Source of the DNA: Acidobacteriota bacterium | Lineage (GTDB): Bacteria; Acidobacteriota; Vicinamibacteria; Vicinamibacterales; 2-12-FULL-66-21 | Length of the DNA: 52,659 nucleotides | NCBI GenBank assembly: GCA_003222675.1 | Contig: QHWT01000070.1 | Coordinates: 24,514-77,172, forward strand | Direction: 5' to 3' | In this document: positions 8,346-16,394 of the stretch, one piece after another | How the letters are laid out: each line of letters starts with the position of its first letter | Numbering within the stretch: the stretch's first letter is position 1 | The notes under the pieces: model-generated | Seen by the model: only the letters and a program-made list of their open reading frames with translations | What the model was told of the DNA's origin: nothing | Databases searched by the model: none | Program-made: the position numbers and the translations under genes

Positions 8346-8483
8346 GTGAAGATGGTTCACGACACGACGACCGACGTGCGCGTGATCCGGCACCTTCCAC
8401 CGTCCGACACGCTGGCAGCGTCCGCGCGCGTGACTCAATGGGGGAAGCCGGCTCGACGCCGCGGGCGCTGCCAATCCAAATAA
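8346..8483 (+). CDS. Possible 45-residue small protein
   Basis: A GTG-initiated ORF (VKMVHDTTTDVRVIRHLPP...) preceded by a strong Shine-Dalgarno, aaaggag at 8332-8338, seven bases before GTG 8346. The product ends in a basic run (KPARRRGRCQSK). A 16-codon mini-ORF starting at ATG 8299 overlaps the upstream gene's stop and ends at 8349, over this start, an arrangement that would allow translational coupling. No homologue is recognised. The ribosome-binding site is the main support. Confidence 0.3.
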   Translation: MKMVHDTTTDVRVIRHLPPSDTLAASARVTQWGKPARRRGRCQSK

Positions 8484-8525
8484 CGAATCGCATTAGAATC
8501 GACACGTCCTCGTCAGCCAACGCCC

Positions 8526-8866
8526 ATGCCCCTGTCCACCGACGTCCGCCTTGGCGCTTATGAAATCCTGACGCTGATCGGCCGCGGGCCGCGCGCACCG
8601 TGCGTGGACTGCCCCCCGCGTCCGACCTCGTGAAATGGTCGGATAGAAGGAACGAACTCTTCGCCAGGGTGGGGAGAGTGCCGGTCAAAATCCTGCGCCT
8701 CAACATCGAGACAGGTCGCGCGAATCTCTGGCGGACGTTGACGCCGATCGATCCCGCGGGTGTGGGAAACGTCTTCGAGATCGCGCTGACACCGCACGGT
8801 CAATCGTACTGTTACTCCTACGTCCGTAATCTCTCCGCAGTCTTCGTCGTCGATGGATTGAAGTGA
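8526..8866 (+). pseudogene. Ser/Thr kinase-TolB propeller protein, internally deleted remnant
   Basis: From ATG 8526 the reading MPLSTDVRLGAYEILTLIGRG is the usual opening of Acidobacteriota serine/threonine kinases, the N-lobe strand leading into the glycine-rich loop. Right after it the frame collapses to a stop at 8631-8633. In a second frame, 8600-8866 encodes LVKWSDRRNELFARV, ILRLNIETGRANLWRTLTPI and SYCYSYVRNLSAVFVVDGLK. This is the normal C-terminus of the same proteins, the last TolB/WD40-type blade. The several hundred residues between (catalytic lobe, membrane span, most of the propeller) are missing. Only the two ends survive, so it is a decayed gene. Confidence 0.75.
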
Positions 8867-8871
8867 ACCCG

Positions 8872-9228
8872 ATGGAAGAGCTGAACTGGTTCTGGATCGG
8901 GCTGCAGTTGATCGTCCCGCCGATCGTCGGGTGGCTCGTCGCATGGCCCTTCTGGCGCAGGGACCAGCCGATCTTCGGTAACCTCGCTGGTACGGCGATC
9001 CTCTTCGGAGCGGCGTTCGGTTTGATCATGCGAGAGCACGTCGAAATCGATCGCGCCGTCCGGCAGTGCCTCGACCAGGGGTTCACGTGCGGGCCGGAGC
9101 CGAGCGCGTTCACACGGTTTGCGATTTACGCGTGCGTCGGGATGTTCGAAGTCATCGCGCTCTTTACGGTGAGCCTGAGCGTTGAAGCGAAACGGCGCCG
9201 CCGTGGCTACGATCCGCAATGGAGGTGA
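8872..9228 (+). CDS. Small membrane protein, unknown function
   Basis: A 118-residue protein with three likely membrane spans (WFWIGLQLIVPPIVGWLVAWPF, LAGTAILFGAAFGLIM and IYACVGMFEVIALFTVSLSV) and a basic C-terminus EAKRRRRGYDPQWR. No family is recognised. ATG 8872 follows the kinase remnant by five bases; GTG 8863 is also in frame. It overlaps the start of the CPBP protease gene by ten bases, so the two are probably coupled. Confidence 0.6.
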   Translation: MEELNWFWIGLQLIVPPIVGWLVAWPFWRRDQPIFGNLAGTAILFGAAFGLIMREHVEIDRAVRQCLDQGFTCGPEPSAFTRFAIYACVGMFEVIALFTVSLSVEAKRRRRGYDPQWR

Positions 9229-9878
9229 CGCGGACGTGGGTGGCGTTCGTCGCCGCGCTCCTCCTCGCCCTGCCGCAGCCTTTTCGACCCGTACTCGTGA
9301 TCACGGGCGCCGCGTTGGGGCTGATCCTGATCGTCGTCGGCTCCAGTGCCGCTTCTCGTTGTCGACCCCCTCATCCCCGCACTTCGTCCGATCGGACGAT
9401 CGAGATCATCTGGTCGCTGCTGCTAGGTGCCCTGCTCGGCGCCGTGCTTCTCGGTGCGCTCTGGTGGCTCGCTCGCCTGGAACCCGCGCTGCACGCGAGA
9501 TTCGCACATCGGCAGGATGAACCGCTCTGGCGGCCATTGGCGCTGGCGTTCGAGTCGTCGATCCTGGAAGAGATTACCTTCCGGCTGTTTGCACTGAGCG
9601 TGCTCGCGTGGATCGCCAGCCGTCTCACCAGCCGCGATGCAAGCGTATTCCGCATCGCGTGGCTGGGATCGACATTGCTGTTCGGGCTCGCTCATATTCC
9701 CGCCTGGTCCGCCGCGACGCGTGGCGGGCCGCTGCTGTTTGCGCTGGTCCTCCTCCTGAATGGCGCCGGCGGGTTGCTCCTCGGATGGCTATTCTGGCGG
9801 TGGGGGCTCGTGCAGGCGATCTGTTGCCATTTTGCTGGCGACCTTGTCGTGCAGGCACTCGGCCCGCGCGTTCTGTAG
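9219..9878 (+). CDS. CPBP family intramembrane metalloprotease
   Basis: A 219-residue polytopic membrane protein of the CAAX protease/bacteriocin-processing (Abi, Rce1-like) family. The catalytic signature is complete: EEITFR near residue 115 (EExxxR), FGLAHIP near 155 and HFAGD near 205. Several hydrophobic spans surround these motifs. Family members cleave prenylated or membrane-bound substrates within the bilayer; the bacterial target here is unknown. It overlaps the preceding small membrane protein gene. Confidence 0.82.
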   Translation: MEVTRTWVAFVAALLLALPQPFRPVLVITGAALGLILIVVGSSAASRCRPPHPRTSSDRTIEIIWSLLLGALLGAVLLGALWWLARLEPALHARFAHRQDEPLWRPLALAFESSILEEITFRLFALSVLAWIASRLTSRDASVFRIAWLGSTLLFGLAHIPAWSAATRGGPLLFALVLLLNGAGGLLLGWLFWRWGLVQAICCHFAGDLVVQALGPRVL

Positions 9879-9888
9879 AATCCTCGCC

Positions 9889-10707
9889 ATGGCCGATCTC
9901 GCCGAGCGCCGCCGCGTGTTCCACCGTCTTCACGAGACCGGCTGCTTCGTCATTCCGAACCCCTGGAACCTCGGAAGCGCGCGTGCCCTCGTGCGCCTGG
10001 GATTCCAGGCGCTTGCGACGACGAGCTCGGGCTTCGCATGGTCGACGGGACGCGCCGACAATCGCGTGCCGCTTCAGGACGCGCTGGCCCACTTTCGATT
10101 GCTCGCGGATGGCGTGTCCGTCCCCGTCAGTGGCGATTTCGAAGGGGGCTTCGCCACCGAGCCGCCGGCCGTGTATGCCAATGTTGCGCTCGCGGCGAGT
10201 ACCGGTATTGCCGGACTTTCAATCGAAGATTCGACCGGCGATCCCGAACACCCACTGTTCGATTTCACGCTCGCGGTCGAACGAATCCGCGCGGCGCGGC
10301 GCGCGCTCGACGGGAGCGGCACCGGCATCCTGCTCACCGGCCGCTCCGAAGGGTTCATCGTTGGCCGGCCGGATCTCGAGGAGACGATCCGTCGCCTCAC
10401 CGCATACGCGGAAGCGGGCGCCGATTGTCTCTACGCGCCTGGCATCCGGAACACCTCCGACATTACCGCGGTAGTGAAAGCCGTCGCGCCGAAACCGGTG
10501 AACGTGCTGGTAAGCAGCGACTTCACGACAGTACCGGAGCTCGCGGCGGTGGGCGTGCGGCGCATCAGCGTCGGCGGCGCGCTGGCACGCACGGCCTGGA
10601 CCGGATTTCTGCAGGCGGCGGGCGAAATCGCGAAGCAGGGGACCTTCACGAATCTGGCGCGCGCGGTTTCGTCCGCCGAGATCACGAAATCGTTCGGCGA
10701 GGTGTGA
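9889..10707 (+). CDS. Isocitrate lyase/PEP mutase family protein
   Basis: A 272-residue TIM-barrel enzyme of the PEP mutase/isocitrate lyase superfamily. Markers are FVIPNPWNLGSARAL near residue 20, PVSGDFEGGF near 75 (metal-binding acidic residues), GLSIEDST near 110, the GRSEGF segment near 145 and DCLYAPGI near 180. The typical KKCGH of true isocitrate or methylisocitrate lyases is absent, so it fits the poorly characterised oxaloacetate-decarboxylase-like or carboxyvinyl-phosphonate-mutase-like group. ATG 9889 lies ten bases after the CPBP gene. Confidence 0.82.
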   Translation: MADLAERRRVFHRLHETGCFVIPNPWNLGSARALVRLGFQALATTSSGFAWSTGRADNRVPLQDALAHFRLLADGVSVPVSGDFEGGFATEPPAVYANVALAASTGIAGLSIEDSTGDPEHPLFDFTLAVERIRAARRALDGSGTGILLTGRSEGFIVGRPDLEETIRRLTAYAEAGADCLYAPGIRNTSDITAVVKAVAPKPVNVLVSSDFTTVPELAAVGVRRISVGGALARTAWTGFLQAAGEIAKQGTFTNLARAVSSAEITKSFGEV

Positions 10708-10758
10708 CTCGGTCAACAACGCGGATCCGAACCACCATCCAGTGATCGAGGATGCGCC

Positions 10759-11364
10759 ATGAGCAGGTATGACTTCCTCGTCGAGACCTACCGCACCGAA
10801 CGGCTGAAGACGCTCGGCGTGTGGTTGCAGATTCCTGCCGCCCGCCTCGACTGGCGGCCCGAGGCGCGGGCACGCTCACCGCTCGAGCACATGGTGCATC
10901 AGTGCATGAGCGAAGACACGTGGATGCGCACCATGCTCGGGATTACCAGCGATCGCCGGGCGTTACGTCCGTGGAGAATCGCCACGCGTTTCGAGCACTA
11001 CGCGGCATGTTCTGCCGATCGCCTCGCAGCGCTCGAGAGGCAGAACGACGCGTGGTTCGAAGAGCAAACGCAGTTCTTCGATGTGCGCCGCACCCGCGCA
11101 TGGGTGCTCACACGCCGCATCACACACACCGCGCACCATCGCGGCCAATTGCCGCCGTACATCCGTCTATGGGGATTGCCGCTCTATTCGACGTACGGGC
11201 CGACGGCCGATACCGGCGGACTGCCAAAGCATGGCGCCCGCGTCGTCTATCGCAACGTGTCAGGTGACGATCTGCCTCGGGAACAAGTGGATGTACCGGG
11301 TCCTCCCTTGCCGGGACCGGGCGAGCAGCCCGTCACGGAGCGTCCGCGCATACCGCCGGGATGA
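10759..11364 (+). CDS. DinB family protein
   Basis: A 201-residue DinB-fold protein with the characteristic metal histidines: LEHMVHQCMSEDTWM near residue 48 and ITHTAHHRGQLPPYIRLWG near residue 130. This matches the canonical DinB pattern HxxxHxxHRGQ better than the other three DinB-like proteins here. The proline-rich tail is unlike the core family. Metal-dependent S-transferase or hydrolase activity is possible, but the substrate is unknown. Confidence 0.82.
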   Translation: MSRYDFLVETYRTERLKTLGVWLQIPAARLDWRPEARARSPLEHMVHQCMSEDTWMRTMLGITSDRRALRPWRIATRFEHYAACSADRLAALERQNDAWFEEQTQFFDVRRTRAWVLTRRITHTAHHRGQLPPYIRLWGLPLYSTYGPTADTGGLPKHGARVVYRNVSGDDLPREQVDVPGPPLPGPGEQPVTERPRIPPG

Positions 11365-11410
11365 CCAACTCCGTAGCCTCGTGCCGGCTGAGTCATCAGG
11401 TGCCGAAGCG

Positions 11411-12013
11411 TCAGTGATACGTTTGCGTGCGGGCGTGCGCCGCGTACCCTACTCCAGCCGCAAGCGCGCCGCCGGTTACGAACACGAGCAAGGTCGTCGT
11501 CGGCGACCAGGAATCCTGGAGAAATGCAGAGCGGTGTCCGGGACGCAGTCGTCCGCCCTGCAGCGCCGGAACGTCCTCAGCCGTCTCATGTCGCTCGAGC
11601 CGATCTTCCACGGCGCAAACGCCTCGAACCGACGCGGTCGCAGCTAACGCCGCGTCCGCTTCGTGTGAAAGGATGGGACCGCTCAGGCAGATGCACCCCT
11701 CGTCCGATGCCGATACGTCGATCGACCTCGGATGCGACACAACCCGGCCCAACTCGGCACGGACGCGCTCGGTCAGCTTCCGGCCGTCCGCACCGTCCTG
11801 TCGCAGCCGGCCCTGCACTTCTGCAGCCGCGCCGCGCGCGCGATTCGTCACGTCGCGTGACAGCGCATCCCACCCATCAGCCGTCTTGTTCGTGGCGCGC
11901 AGGAATTTATCGCGCACGAGCGCGCGACGCCTCGCGCCACGGTCGGGGTCGAGGAGAAACATCGTACCAGCGCCGATTGCCGCGCCGGCAAGGAGGCTCA
12001 AGTTGCGAGTCAC
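11411..12013 (-). CDS. BON-domain-like protein
   Basis: A 200-residue protein. Its N-terminus has a glycine-rich hydrophobic segment (LLAGAAIGAGTMFLLDPDRGARRRAL), common in Acidobacteriota BON proteins. A BON-like domain follows at about residues 75-135, with ERVRAELGRVVSHPRSIDVSASDEGCICLSGPILSHEADAA and VRGVCAVEDRLE. A C-terminal membrane span is TTLLVFVTGGALAAGVGYAAHA. BON domains bind phospholipid or other envelope ligands. The start is GTG 12013, because aggagg lies five bases upstream on that strand. An ATG between them is out of frame. Confidence 0.72.
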   Translation of the reverse strand: MTRNLSLLAGAAIGAGTMFLLDPDRGARRRALVRDKFLRATNKTADGWDALSRDVTNRARGAAAEVQGRLRQDGADGRKLTERVRAELGRVVSHPRSIDVSASDEGCICLSGPILSHEADAALAATASVRGVCAVEDRLERHETAEDVPALQGGRLRPGHRSAFLQDSWSPTTTLLVFVTGGALAAGVGYAAHARTQTYH

Positions 12014-12326
12014 AGCATCCTCCTGTCGTTGTCGATTCAACGGTCCGTGAATGGGCAGCAACGTATGTGCCTGACCACTTCGATTTCGGTTGGGCTAATC
12101 TTCGCCCGTCAGCAGAGGTGTAGAGGTGATGACCACAGATCAAGGGCAGCCGCGCATAGACGATTCATGGCAGCGCCATTATCGCCGAGGCGCGCGAGCC
12201 GGTCCGGGACGGATTAGGATTGTCGGCGATCGCCATGCGATTTGCTGTGATCGTTGCAGTACTACGGCCAGCTGCACTGGACGACCGCCTGGCCGTCTCT
12301 GAAGAAGAAGATTGGAAGATAGGAGC
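12014..12326. other. Intergenic gap, divergent, no feature seen
   Basis: This 313-bp gap separates the divergent BON and lipocalin-NadR genes and should hold both promoters. I see the BON Shine-Dalgarno at its left edge and no convincing -35/-10 pair, hairpin, word repeat or small gene. Confidence 0.5.
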
Positions 12327-13661
12327 ATGGATCCATTTACTGGAACATGGAAGGCCGACTTCGCCAGATCGCAGAGAGATCCGAATCACCAGTTTCAGAG
12401 CGCGACGCTGCGTTTCGCGGTGTATGGCGACGCCGTGTCGCTCACGCATGGCGGCGTGAACATGTCCGGCAAAGTGGAGTCCGGCACGACCAATCTCCTC
12501 GCGGACGGTACGCCGCGCGCCGTTTCGCCGGACGCGCCGGGTGTGGTGGTCGTCACGCGCTGGGTGGGCTCGCACGTGCTCGAAACCGCGGCCATGAAGG
12601 ACGGTGAGCTCGTGGGGCACGGCCGGTATGAAGTGTCGGGAGACGGGCAGACGCTGACCGCGAAAGTATCCGGCACCGATGGCAGCGGGACCCACGGGCT
12701 GATTCTCGGCAAGTTCCTTCCGTACCACCTGGGCCACGCGCACCTCATTCGCACGGCGCGCTCCCGGGTCGATCAGCTCACAGTGCTCGTCTGCTCCATG
12801 ATTACCGATCCCATTCCCGGCGGGCTGCGCTACCAGTGGGTCCGCGCCGCGCATCCAGACTGTCGCGTCATCTGGGTCGAGGAGGACGTGCCGCAGGGGC
12901 CGGAGGACGATCCGAGGTTCTGGCCGATCTGGACGGCGTTGATCGAGGGCAGGGTCGGACGCATCGATCGCGTCTTCACCTCAGAAGCGTACGGCGACGA
13001 GCTGGCCCGCCGGCTCGGGGCGGAACACGTGTCGGTGGATCGCGCTCGTCGGGCCGTTGCGATCTCAGGATCTGCTATCCGCACCAATCCGATGAGGCAT
13101 TGGGAGTTCATCCCGTCGCACGTGCGCCCGTACTTCGTGCGTCGGGTCGTGTTCCTCGGCGCGGAGTCCACGGGAAAGTCGACGCTCTGCGAGCGGCTCG
13201 CAGCCGAGCTCTCGACGACGTGGGTCGCGGAGTACGGCCGGCTGTATTGCGAGCAGGGTCGGCCCGCGATGGATCTTGTGCGCGTCGATCTGGAGGCGAT
13301 CGCGTGGGGGCAGGCAACGTGGGAGGATGAGGCCGCACTGTCGGCGAATCGAATCCTGCTTTGCGACACCGACCTCCACACCACCGCCACGTGGAGCGAC
13401 ATCGTGATCGGCTATCGCCCGGAGTGGCTGACGGAAGCGGCCCGCGCGCGCCACTACGACCTCATGATCCTCCTCGATGCTGACGTGCCCTGGGTTGGTG
13501 ATGGGACGCGCGTGCTGCAGGACCGCCGCGTCGAGCATACGCGCCGGATCCGCGAGGAGCTCGACAGTGCCGGCCGAGACTATGTCACGTTATCGGGATC
13601 GTTCGACGACCGAGCCGCAGCCGCGCGACGGCTCGTCGACGCGCTGGTGCGATATGAATAA
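12327..13661 (+). CDS. Lipocalin-like domain fused to NadR-type NMN adenylyltransferase/kinase
   Basis: A 444-residue protein with two unrelated parts. Residues 1-120 (MDPFTGTWKADF, SLTHGGVNMSGKVESGTT, GVVVVTRWVGSHVLET, GQTLTAKVSGTD) form a lipocalin-like beta-barrel normally found as a stand-alone Acidobacteriota protein. From residue 122 on it is a complete NadR-like protein: GLILGKFLPYHLGHAHLI (HxGH nucleotidyltransferase motif), ISGSAIRTNP (second nucleotide-binding motif) and a P-loop kinase domain with GAESTGKST. These make NAD from nicotinamide riboside/NMN and ATP. The junction is at about 12690, where a stand-alone NadR would have its start Met. ATG 12327 is preferred; a TTG at 12312 is also in frame. 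The fusion may be a deletion product. Confidence 0.82.
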   Translation: MDPFTGTWKADFARSQRDPNHQFQSATLRFAVYGDAVSLTHGGVNMSGKVESGTTNLLADGTPRAVSPDAPGVVVVTRWVGSHVLETAAMKDGELVGHGRYEVSGDGQTLTAKVSGTDGSGTHGLILGKFLPYHLGHAHLIRTARSRVDQLTVLVCSMITDPIPGGLRYQWVRAAHPDCRVIWVEEDVPQGPEDDPRFWPIWTALIEGRVGRIDRVFTSEAYGDELARRLGAEHVSVDRARRAVAISGSAIRTNPMRHWEFIPSHVRPYFVRRVVFLGAESTGKSTLCERLAAELSTTWVAEYGRLYCEQGRPAMDLVRVDLEAIAWGQATWEDEAALSANRILLCDTDLHTTATWSDIVIGYRPEWLTEAARARHYDLMILLDADVPWVGDGTRVLQDRRVEHTRRIREELDSAGRDYVTLSGSFDDRAAAARRLVDALVRYE

Positions 13662-14046
13662 TGATGAACAGGCGATTCGCTCCCTCGTCGAAACCTGGAT
13701 GCGTGCGACCCTCGCGGGTGATCTAGATCGTGTGCTCGAGCTGATGGCCGAAGACGTCGTGTTTCTCGGCGCCGGGCGGCCGCCGATGCGCGGCAGGGAG
13801 GCCTTCGCCGCCGCATCCCGGGCGATGGAAGGCAGAGTCCGGGTCGAAGGAAGAGCGGACGTGCAGGAGGTGCGCGTCTTCGGCGACTGGGCGTACTGCT
13901 GGAACCAGTTGACCATCAACATGCATCCAGCAGATGGAGGCGCGCCGACCGAGAGGATCGGTCCCGCCCTGTCGGTGCTTCGCAGAAACCACGACGGTCG
14001 ATGGGTAATCTTCCGCGACGCGAACATGGTCGCGCCAGCGAGATAG
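13654..14046 (+). CDS. SgcJ/EcaC (SnoaL-like, DUF4440) protein
   Basis: A 130-residue cytoplasmic protein of the YybH/SgcJ type: MNNDEQAIRSLVETWMRATLAGDLDRVLELMAEDVVFL, GRPPMRGREAFAAA and a C-terminal RWVIFRDANMVAPAR. The family has an alpha+beta-barrel fold of the nuclear-transport-factor-2 type with diverse functions. Its ATG overlaps the end of the NadR-fusion gene by eight bases, so the two are co-translated. No reaction can be assigned. Confidence 0.85.
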   Translation: MNNDEQAIRSLVETWMRATLAGDLDRVLELMAEDVVFLGAGRPPMRGREAFAAASRAMEGRVRVEGRADVQEVRVFGDWAYCWNQLTINMHPADGGAPTERIGPALSVLRRNHDGRWVIFRDANMVAPAR

Positions 14047-14056
14047 AGGTTCACGC

Positions 14057-14731
14057 ATGTCACTGAGAATCGTTCGCGCCGCATGCGTCGCATTCGTGAT
14101 GGCCTGCATCCTCCGTGCTGACGTGCCTGCCTTCCAGGCAGATCCGTGGGCCAAGGAGATGGCGGCATTCACGGAGCAGGATCACAAGACGCCGGCCGTT
14201 GGCGGCATCGTGTTCGTCGGCAGTTCCAGCATCCGTCTCTGGGACCTGGCGAGAAATTTTCCGAACGTGCCCGCGATCAATCGCGGCTTCGGCGGTTCAC
14301 AGATGATCGACTCGGTGAACCACGTGGATCTCCTCGTCATCAGCCACAAGCCGCGCACGGTGATCGTCTATGCCGGCGACAACGATCTGGCGGCCGGCAA
14401 GAGTCCGCAGCAGGTCAGCGACGACTTCAAGGCGTTTGTGGCGAAGGTGCGGTCCGCGCTGCCGCAGACGCGCGTCGCGTACATCGGCATCAAACCCAGC
14501 CTCCAGCGCTGGGCGCTCATTGCGAAAGTGCGGCAGGCGAACGCGCTCATCCGCGAGTACTGCGACACCGATGACCGTCTCGGATTCATCGACGTCGATG
14601 GCCCGATGCTCGGCTGGGACGGCAAGCCACGCAAGGATCTCTTCATCGAGGACGGCCTTCATCTGTCGCCGAAAGGCTACGCGTTGTGGACGCTGCTCGT
14701 GCGGCCCTTCCTCGACGAGGAACAGCACTGA
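14057..14731 (+). CDS. Secreted SGNH/GDSL hydrolase
   Basis: A 224-residue exported esterase-type hydrolase. A signal peptide covers about residues 1-26 (VRAACVAFVMACILRADVPAFQA). The four SGNH blocks are visible: GSSSIRLWDL (nucleophile Ser), GFGGSQ, YAGDNDL and DGLHLSPKGY (Asp-His pair). Family members deacylate sugars, lipids or peptidoglycan. It begins a tightly packed run with YdcF, DUF1080 and DUF2961 genes, which suggests carbohydrate-ester work in the periplasm. The downstream ATG overlaps its TGA. Confidence 0.87.
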   Translation: MSLRIVRAACVAFVMACILRADVPAFQADPWAKEMAAFTEQDHKTPAVGGIVFVGSSSIRLWDLARNFPNVPAINRGFGGSQMIDSVNHVDLLVISHKPRTVIVYAGDNDLAAGKSPQQVSDDFKAFVAKVRSALPQTRVAYIGIKPSLQRWALIAKVRQANALIREYCDTDDRLGFIDVDGPMLGWDGKPRKDLFIEDGLHLSPKGYALWTLLVRPFLDEEQH

Positions 14732-15456
14732 TGACGCCACGCATCAAGGTGCTCGTCGAGCGGGTCTGGAATTATCATCAGCTGCATCATCCGATCTCGC
14801 CTGCTGACGCCATTCTCGTCCTGTGCAGCCACGACACGATCGTGGCGGAGCGCGGGGCCGAGCTGTTTCTGGACGGATGGGCGCCGTTGCTGATCTTTGC
14901 CGGCGGCCTCGGCGCGATCACGAAGCAGTTCTGGAGCGAGCCGGAAGCCGACCGGTTCGCCGACATCGCGATCCGCATGGGTGTGCCGCGTGAACGCATC
15001 CTCGTCGAGAACCGCTCCACGAACACGGGCGAGAACATCCTGTTCACGAAGCGCCTCCTCGCCGAGCGCCACCTGAATCCTCAGAAGTTCATCGTCGTGC
15101 AGAAACCGTACATGGAGCGCCGGAGCTACGCGACATTCAAGAAGGTGTGGCCGGAGAAGGACGTGGCGGTGACCTCGCCCAGGCTGTCGCTCGACGAGTA
15201 CCTCGAGCGGTATTCGCACGAGATGCTGTCGAAGGAGGACGTGATCAGCATCATGATTGGCGATCTCCAACGCATCCGCGTCTATCCAGCGAAGGGGTTC
15301 CAGATTCACCAGGACATTCCGGCCGATGTCTGGCATGCGTACGACGAACTGGTCAAGGCGGGGTACGACAAGCATCTGATCGACGTATCACACGGATCAC
15401 CGACAACCGACAACCATCATCCGACAATCGATCGTCCACCGTCAGACGAGGGGTAA
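14731..15456 (+). CDS. YdcF family (DUF218) protein
   Basis: A 241-residue ElyC/SanA/YdcF-like protein: ADAILVLCSHD, RGAELFLDGWAPLLIFAGGLG, VPRERILVENRSTNTGENI and a C-terminal helix bundle. The DUF218 fold binds nucleotides such as SAM in Escherichia coli YdcF; related proteins act in envelope carbohydrate metabolism. No membrane span is visible, so it is likely cytoplasmic, unlike SanA. Translation is coupled to the SGNH hydrolase. The last 20 residues come from a repeat-like accgaca/ccgacaa tract and look like a recent extension. Confidence 0.8.
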   Translation: MTPRIKVLVERVWNYHQLHHPISPADAILVLCSHDTIVAERGAELFLDGWAPLLIFAGGLGAITKQFWSEPEADRFADIAIRMGVPRERILVENRSTNTGENILFTKRLLAERHLNPQKFIVVQKPYMERRSYATFKKVWPEKDVAVTSPRLSLDEYLERYSHEMLSKEDVISIMIGDLQRIRVYPAKGFQIHQDIPADVWHAYDELVKAGYDKHLIDVSHGSPTTDNHHPTIDRPPSDEG

Positions 15457-15461
15457 CCATT

Positions 15462-16388
15462 ATGTTGATTGCCTGCCTGCTCGCCGCCGCTTCGATCGTG
15501 AGCACCACCTCGTTCACACAGGAACCTGCGCCACCACCGATTCTTGGACGCTGGGATCTGACGATACACACGGCTCGTGGTGACCGCAGCGCGTGGCTCG
15601 AGGTCCGGCATTCGGGGGTCCAGACGCTGGTCGGCCAGTTCGTTGGCACGTCGGGCAGCGCCCGCCCGATTTCACAGGTCGACTTCAAGGACAACGAGCT
15701 GCGCTTTTCGATCCCGCCGCAATGGGACCGCGTGGATGGCAATCTCGTTGTGACCGGCCGTCTCGACGGCGAGAGCTTGAGCGGGACGATGACGCTGGCC
15801 GGCGCTCAGCCGGAGAAATGGAATGGCGTGCGCGCGCCGTCGCTGCGTCGATCGCAGGAGCCGAAGTGGGGCACGCCGATTCGCCTTCTGCAGGCCAGCG
15901 ACCTCTCCGGCTGGCACGCGCTCGGCACGAACGAATGGGAGGTCGCCGGCGGCGTGCTGAAGAATCGCAAGTCCGGCGGCAATCTCGTCACCGATCAGAC
16001 GTTCACGGACTTCAAGCTGCATCTCGAGTTTCGATATCCCGCCGGCAGCAACAGCGGCGTCTACCTTCGCGGCCGCTACGAAGTGCAGATAGCCGACCTG
16101 CCGTCGGCGGAGCCGGAGCCGGGGATCCTTGGCGCGGTGTACGGATTCCTCTCCCCGAGTGAAAACGCCTCGCGCAAGGCGGGCGAGTGGCAGTCGTTCG
16201 ATATCACGCTGGTCGGCCGCATGGTGACCGTCGCGCTGAATGACAAGACGATCATCTGCAACCAGGCGATTCCCGGCATTACCGGCGCCGCTCTCGACAG
16301 CGATGAAGGCAAACCCGGTCCGCTGCTGCTGCAGGGTGATCACGGTCCAATCGAGTTTCGCAACATCGTCCTGACGCCAGCGAGGTGA
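15462..16388 (+). CDS. Secreted DUF1080 protein with N-terminal lipocalin-like domain
   Basis: A 308-residue protein. A signal peptide covers residues 1-20 (LIACLLAAASIVSTTSF). A beta-sandwich of about 100 residues follows (ILGRWDLTIHTARGD ... GESLSGTMTLAG), then a DUF1080 domain from about residue 125 (LLQASDLSGWHALGTNEWEVAGGVLKN, FKLHLEFRYPAGSNSGVYLRGRYEVQI, GPIEFRNIVL). DUF1080 proteins have a concanavalin-like jelly roll, and several are 3-keto-glycoside hydrolases or lyases. It sits in the run with the GH172-type protein. Confidence 0.85.
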   Translation: MLIACLLAAASIVSTTSFTQEPAPPPILGRWDLTIHTARGDRSAWLEVRHSGVQTLVGQFVGTSGSARPISQVDFKDNELRFSIPPQWDRVDGNLVVTGRLDGESLSGTMTLAGAQPEKWNGVRAPSLRRSQEPKWGTPIRLLQASDLSGWHALGTNEWEVAGGVLKNRKSGGNLVTDQTFTDFKLHLEFRYPAGSNSGVYLRGRYEVQIADLPSAEPEPGILGAVYGFLSPSENASRKAGEWQSFDITLVGRMVTVALNDKTIICNQAIPGITGAALDSDEGKPGPLLLQGDHGPIEFRNIVLTPAR

Positions 16389-16394
16389 TGCGCC

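Noticed and set aside
12312-12326. TTG 12312 as the start of the lipocalin-NadR gene
   Set aside because: ATG 12327 begins exactly at the conserved MDPFTGTW, with purine-rich sequence before it. TTG is a rarer start.
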